Positions 44,755 to 48,914 of a stretch of DNA of 48,914 nt are shown piece by piece. The DNA is from Alphaproteobacteria bacterium (GTDB lineage: Bacteria; Pseudomonadota; Alphaproteobacteria; Micavibrionales; Micavibrionaceae). Where the stretch lies: assembly GCA_013215815.1 (NCBI GenBank), contig JABSQP010000001.1, positions 1-48,914 on the forward strand, read 5' to 3'. The first letter of the stretch is position 1. Every line of letters starts with the position of its first letter. A program made the position numbers and the translations under genes. The notes beneath the pieces are model-generated. The model searched no databases and had not been told where the DNA came from. It saw only the letters and a list, made by a program, of their open reading frames with translations.

Positions 44755-47519
44755 TATAGAAAATCTTTAATAGCTTGAGCGGCATCTGCCAAGCCAATTT
44801 TTTCAATTTCTACGCCTTCCGGAAATGCGCCATGTAGACGAGAAGGAAGCATTGAATCCATCATAACAAAGACACCTTTATCGTCGGCGCGGCGAATAAG
44901 GCGGCCATAGGCTTGCTTCAGCTTTAAACGCGTAAGCATGTCATCATATCGTTTTTTCCCGAATATATCGCGGCGCGCTTTGTGCAATATCGTCGGCCGA
45001 GGCCATGGAACACGATCAAAGACTATCAAACGTAATGCATTACCAGGGACATCAACACCATCACGAATAGCGTCTGTCCCCAAAAGGCATGAGTTCTCAT
45101 CTTCCTTAAATACATCGATAAGCGTACCTGTATCCATTTCATCAACGTGCTGCGCATATAGGTCAATGTTTTGATCGCTGAGCGGTTTTACAATTTTTTG
45201 CTGAACCGATTTCATACGCTGTATTGCAGTGAAGAGGCCGATAGCGCCGCCATTTGCAGCGCTGAATAAAACTTCATAAGCGCGTGCGACTTGGTCTAAG
45301 TCATCTTTACGAACATCATTGATGATGATTATTTTCGTTTGTTCAGGGTAATTAAAGGGGGATGAATAGCTTTCTTGTACAATATCATCGTTTAAGTATG
45401 CGGCGCCGCTTCGCTCTCTGGCAACGCGCCAGTTTTCTTCATCATCGTCTGTTCCATCTTTTAATGTAGCTGACGTAATAGCTATACCATGGGCGCTTTG
45501 TTTAATAGATGCGGCAAACGGGATCATCGGGTCAATCCAGTGACGATAATGGCCAATATCAACAGTACGTCCATCGGCGCGCTCTATTTGTAACCAATCG
45601 ATAAAGCTTTCATGCGTGTTTCCTGTGCTGAGGCTTTCTAGCATGCCAATCCACGCTCCAATACTGAGTTGGGCGCGGCGTTCTAAGCCAGATTGAACGG
45701 CATCGAGACGCTTACGCGTGTCGCTCTCTAAGGTGTCTGCATGATCATTTATTTTTTTACGCATTTTGGCGGCCAAGTCTTGCATTGGTTTTTTCAAATC
45801 TTTAAGCGATTTTAATAGCTTTTCTGCAGATTTTAGAACTTTGTCTGTCGCCGGATAAACGCCTGTTTCTAAAGAGTAAGGGCTGTTTGGATGTTCGGTC
45901 CGCGCCATGTTTTGTTCATAAACGGCAAGTTTGAATTCTTCTGTAGGTCCTTTGGGAATGCCGTCTTTTAAGCGTTTTGTCCAACCGTCTGATGTAAGGC
46001 ATGCGGCAGAACTTAATATTTTTTCTAGATCCGCTGTGGCTTCATCATCGCTTCCGAGTAAATCTTCGGCTCTGTTTTTAAGGCCACGCATACGGGAGCG
46101 TTTTGAGACTTCCGCGCCGCGTAACCATCGGCGAAGATCATACGTTTCCCGCGCAGTTAAGTGACCTGCAAAGGCGCTGTCTGCGGCGTCAAAAAGATGA
46201 TGCCCTTCGTCAAAAACATATCGCTGCGGTAAATCTTCAGTAACTGTGTTAATTGCGCTTTGGATCATCACAAGTGCGTGGTTTGCGACAACTATATCGG
46301 CATGTTTTGAGTGTCTAACAGATTGTTCGACAAAACATCGGTGATAATGATCGCACGCGGAATAAATACATTCGCCGCGCGTGTCAGATAATCCCAGGCT
46401 GTTTGCATATCCTAACAAGCCGACAAGCCAGCCAGGAAAGTCGCCGCCGCTGACAAGGTCTCCGTCCTTTGTTGCGGCGACCCACCGCGCCATAATACCA
46501 GCTGTGATAGCTTTGTGCGGTGTACGGGATAGAGCTGCTCCAGCTGCTTGTTCTTCAAAGTTAAGAAGACAAAGGTAGTTTTCACGTCCTTTTCGGATTG
46601 CGACTTTTGATGCCTTTAAATCAGGGTTTGGGTAAAGGCGATCAAGTTCTTGATCTACCTGCTTTTGTAAGTTTTTTGTATAGGTAGAAATCCAAACAGA
46701 ACCTTGGTTTTTTTCTGCCCATACAGAAGAGGGGGCAAGATAACCAAGTGTTTTACCAACACCTGTTCCGGCTTGGGTGACGACGACATGCGGCGTTCCT
46801 TCTTCATCACGCGGTTTGAACGCGGCGGCCATTTTGCTTGTATATTCTTTTTGCTGCTCTCTCGTTTCCGCTCCTGTTCCTAACAACGAACCAAGGCGCT
46901 CTCGCGCCTCTTCACCAGTGACGGGATGGTGAGAGGGCGGTGGTGGCGGCGCTTCTTCTGACCATTCGGGTAGATGTTTCCAAACATTAAGCGCCGCTTT
47001 TGAATTAATCGGTTCGGCAGGGTTATATTTTTGCCCGAGCGCATTAAAAACGAATGATGTCCATGGCCAGCCATCACCATTTTGCCCCATCACTTTTGCA
47101 ATTTCGAGCGGATTGGCTTTTGCCTGCCAGATGTCTTTGCGTAAGTCCTGTAGAAGCGCACCAGCACATTCCATGAGTGTAAACGGGTAGTCTTCGACAG
47201 CCTCTGGGAGAGGGAGCCCAAGCGCTTTGGCGAGGCCTGTCGGCGTTGGTGTACAGAAGATGGCGGGGTGAACGAAAGCGAAAAGCTCAAGTAGATCAAA
47301 ACCAAATAACGGTTCACTGCCTAATTGATGAGTTGTGTAGGGCAAGTGACAGCCCATCACAGCCTGATCTTTTAAAACTTTGATAGCCGCTTGTTTATCC
47401 AGAATTTGAATTTCACCATCAGTGGTCAGAATATAAGCTTGTTTACTGTCTGCCCATAAAATAGGGACATCAGGCAGGTTTATGCTGGTTTCCGCTGAAG
47501 ATTGGTGGGCTTGCGACAT
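44754..47519 (-). CDS. dinG: DinG-family ATP-dependent DNA helicase
   Basis: 921 residues. XPD-like superfamily 2 helicase. QAGTGVGKTLGYLAPSSVW is Walker A; four cysteines (YLCLLN, GECIYSACDH, HRCFVE) match the Fe-S cluster; DEGHHLFDAADSAF is the DEAH-type box; IRDGVDVPGNALRLIVFDRVPWPRPT is the C-terminal helicase motif. About 230 residues precede the helicase. Part of them (FGFDLLELFAFVHP and GLAKALGLPLPEAVED) resembles a degenerate DnaQ-like exonuclease. It unwinds forked or R-loop DNA in repair. Predicted leaderless promoter upstream. Confidence 0.9.
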   Translation of the reverse strand: MSQAHQSSAETSINLPDVPILWADSKQAYILTTDGEIQILDKQAAIKVLKDQAVMGCHLPYTTHQLGSEPLFGFDLLELFAFVHPAIFCTPTPTGLAKALGLPLPEAVEDYPFTLMECAGALLQDLRKDIWQAKANPLEIAKVMGQNGDGWPWTSFVFNALGQKYNPAEPINSKAALNVWKHLPEWSEEAPPPPPSHHPVTGEEARERLGSLLGTGAETREQQKEYTSKMAAAFKPRDEEGTPHVVVTQAGTGVGKTLGYLAPSSVWAEKNQGSVWISTYTKNLQKQVDQELDRLYPNPDLKASKVAIRKGRENYLCLLNFEEQAAGAALSRTPHKAITAGIMARWVAATKDGDLVSGGDFPGWLVGLLGYANSLGLSDTRGECIYSACDHYHRCFVEQSVRHSKHADIVVANHALVMIQSAINTVTEDLPQRYVFDEGHHLFDAADSAFAGHLTARETYDLRRWLRGAEVSKRSRMRGLKNRAEDLLGSDDEATADLEKILSSAACLTSDGWTKRLKDGIPKGPTEEFKLAVYEQNMARTEHPNSPYSLETGVYPATDKVLKSAEKLLKSLKDLKKPMQDLAAKMRKKINDHADTLESDTRKRLDAVQSGLERRAQLSIGAWIGMLESLSTGNTHESFIDWLQIERADGRTVDIGHYRHWIDPMIPFAASIKQSAHGIAITSATLKDGTDDDEENWRVARERSGAAYLNDDIVQESYSSPFNYPEQTKIIIINDVRKDDLDQVARAYEVLFSAANGGAIGLFTAIQRMKSVQQKIVKPLSDQNIDLYAQHVDEMDTGTLIDVFKEDENSCLLGTDAIRDGVDVPGNALRLIVFDRVPWPRPTILHKARRDIFGKKRYDDMLTRLKLKQAYGRLIRRADDKGVFVMMDSMLPSRLHGAFPEGVEIEKIGLADAAQAIKDFL

Positions 47520-47525
47520 AAAGAG

Positions 47526-47554
47526 ATATTAAGCCGCTTTTTCCCCTGTGTCAT
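47526..47554 (-). promoter_or_regulatory. Predicted leaderless promoter of dinG
   Basis: On the minus strand ATGACA (47549-47554), 17 nt, TAATAT (47526-47531), 6 nt to the ATG at 47519. It lies in the last codons of mscS. Confidence 0.45.
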
Positions 47555-48731
47555 TGTTATTATCTGGCGGATTAAAGTATTCTGGCGCGCCTTCTGGATA
47601 CTTTTCGATATAAAGTGATTGTGAAGGGAAGGCGAAGCTTGTTCCCGCTTTGTTTTCGATTGCATCCTTAATAACAAAGGCAAAATCTTCTTTAATTCTT
47701 AGCCATTCGCCCCAATCTGTCGTTTTTGTAAAACAGTAAACGAGTATGTCGATTGAGGATGAACCAAAACTGTCGATACGCACAAATGTTGTCACATTTG
47801 TATCGAAGTCCTCATTGGTGTTGAGGTATTCTGTTAGGGCATCACGAATGATTTTTAACTGCTCTGTTGTTGTCTTGTATTCAACGCCAATCATCCAATA
47901 AATACGGCGATGTGTCATACGTGAGAAGTTTGTAACAACGGCATCCGACAATTCCGCATTTGGAACGTGGACTGGCGCTTTATCAAAACGCCTCACTTTT
48001 GTAGATCGGAAACCAATATCTTCGACGGTGCCTTCAACAACGCCATCAACCTTAATCCATTCTCCTGGATAAAAACGCTTTTCAGCCAAGATGGTGACGC
48101 CGCCGATTAGGTTTTTAAATAAGTCCTGAGCGCCCAGAGCAACAGCTGCACCGAATAGGCCTAAACCAGCGAGTAGGGGAGCAACTTTAATACCCCATAT
48201 TTCAAGAATGATCGCCGCGCCTAAAAATATGACCAAGACTTTAGCGACTTTAAATAGCCAATCCACCAGCGCGCGTGAGAGTAACCTTTCTAGTTTCTTC
48301 ATGCTTTTTGAGGCGGGTTCGATCGCTCTATATAGAGCCCAGAAAATATTAAAACCAATTAAGCTACGCATTAGGCGATTGAACGTATCGCCTAAGATAG
48401 TGTCTAAACCCGAATAGTGCGCGGCAAAGAAAACACCTAGAATGAAAGGAATGAATTTAATTGGTGGGATTAATGCATCAACAATAGAGTCATCTAAAGT
48501 TGTTTTGGTTTTTTCCGTTAAACGGTGGAAGTGAGAGAGGATATATTTGCTGAATAATCCGCGAATAATGAGAAAGCCAATAAAGATACCGATCGCAATT
48601 AGCATCTTACCAATGTCAATCCCCATGAAGCCATTGTTCCAAATGGCGATTGTTTCGGTCCATAGATCATTCATAGAGTCTATGTTTCTGATATCGGTTA
48701 GTGTGACGGTATTTTCTTTATCTAAGGGCAT
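47529..48731 (-). CDS. MscS-family mechanosensitive ion channel
   Basis: 400 residues from the ATG at 48731, which has GGAG nine bases upstream; a TTG at 48749 is less likely. It has about five membrane helices (near 40-60, 90-108, 118-138, 160-180, 190-215). The pore-lining segment reads LLAGLGLFGAAVALGAQDLFKNLIGG. The beta domain follows (GEWIKVDGVVEGTVEDIGFRSTKVR). Members open under membrane tension to release solutes. It is larger than E. coli MscS, so closer to the YbdG/YnaI size class. Confidence 0.92.
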   Translation of the reverse strand: MPLDKENTVTLTDIRNIDSMNDLWTETIAIWNNGFMGIDIGKMLIAIGIFIGFLIIRGLFSKYILSHFHRLTEKTKTTLDDSIVDALIPPIKFIPFILGVFFAAHYSGLDTILGDTFNRLMRSLIGFNIFWALYRAIEPASKSMKKLERLLSRALVDWLFKVAKVLVIFLGAAIILEIWGIKVAPLLAGLGLFGAAVALGAQDLFKNLIGGVTILAEKRFYPGEWIKVDGVVEGTVEDIGFRSTKVRRFDKAPVHVPNAELSDAVVTNFSRMTHRRIYWMIGVEYKTTTEQLKIIRDALTEYLNTNEDFDTNVTTFVRIDSFGSSSIDILVYCFTKTTDWGEWLRIKEDFAFVIKDAIENKAGTSFAFPSQSLYIEKYPEGAPEYFNPPDNNNDTGEKAA

Positions 48732-48810
48732 GTCTATTATCTCCAACAATATGAGATATAGAGCGGTTTTAGGAGGAATTCAACGTTTTAAGAGAGCAGG
48801 AAGTCGGCTT

Positions 48811-48914
48811 TTAACGGGTGTGTAAGACGTAATAGAAATAATAACGATCTTCACCATCGTAAGCATTACTGGCTCCCGGGTGATAATCGCTTACAACACA
48901 GCCACATTTTTTAC
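48811..48914 (-). CDS. Partial gene end at the right edge
   Basis: Thirty-three codons are open to the edge on the minus strand and end with TAA at 48811. The peptide KKCGCVVSDYHPGASNAYDG followed by EDRYYFYYVLHTR has protein-like composition. The start lies outside the window. No family recognised. It lies 80 bp upstream of mscS on the same strand. Confidence 0.4.
   Translation of the reverse strand, partial: KKCGCVVSDYHPGASNAYDGEDRYYFYYVLHTR

Overview
This 48.9 kb window is chromosomal DNA from an alphaproteobacterium. It has about 50 closely packed genes and, by eye, a GC content in the low-to-mid 40s. The assignment rests on protein content and on familiar alphaproteobacterial neighbourhoods: erpA/xthA/dgt; SPOR protein-nagZ-scpA-scpB-tatABC; zapE-mdh-sucCD-odhA-odhB-lpd; xerC/DUF484/fsa/priA; and an atpHAGDC operon that lacks the Fo genes. 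I cannot name the genus. A Rhodospirillales- or Micavibrio-like lineage is possible but is only a guess. No rRNA, tRNA, CRISPR array, insertion sequence or complete prophage is visible.

Layout. 1-75 is an in-frame fragment of nuoL that runs into a proline-rich low-complexity stretch, probably a chimeric contig end. 23-4962 (minus strand) holds a secreted hypothetical, a degenerate receiver-domain protein, three lipoproteins, xthA and erpA. 5029-13655 (plus strand) holds dgt, a small secreted protein, a SPOR protein, nagZ, scpAB, tatABC, zapE and mdh. 13705-17189 (minus strand) is a three-gene block of unknown function that includes a membrane-anchored lytic-transglycosylase-like protein. 17392-30259 holds sucCD, sucA (odhA), sucB (odhB) and lpdA, repeatedly interrupted by accessory genes: an XRE regulator, a tiny membrane protein with a structured 3' region, a helical hypothetical, a nucleotidyltransferase-like pseudoenzyme, an HD phosphohydrolase and a two-domain deaminase. 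30260-36732 holds a hypothetical, xerC, a gamma-glutamylcyclotransferase-like protein, a DUF484 protein, a hypothetical with a poly-G tract, fsa and priA. 36900-41955 is atpHAGDC. 42028-48914 holds a hypothetical, then a minus-strand set of pabC-like, pabB, dinG and mscS genes and a cut-off gene end.

Functionally the core is central energy metabolism: the lower TCA cycle, the complete 2-oxoglutarate dehydrogenase complex with its E3, and the F1 part of ATP synthase. Around it sit cell-envelope functions (Tat export, peptidoglycan recycling, SPOR, MscS), chromosome segregation and DNA repair (ScpAB, XerC, PriA, DinG, ExoIII) and folate synthesis (PabB/PabC).

The most interesting signals are these. 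(1) A recurrent promoter layout, TTGnnn-17-TAnnnT-6/7-ATG, implies leaderless mRNAs for about ten genes. (2) Several proteins keep the fold of an enzyme or regulator but have lost key residues: receiver, alpha/beta hydrolase, HldE-like nucleotidyltransferase and second deaminase domain. (3) A tandem pair of lipoproteins shares a transglutaminase-like Cys-His-Asp spacing. (4) The minus-strand block between mdh and sucC is of unknown function. (5) An HD phosphohydrolase and a deaminase, both nucleotide-related, sit tail to tail between odhB and lpdA.
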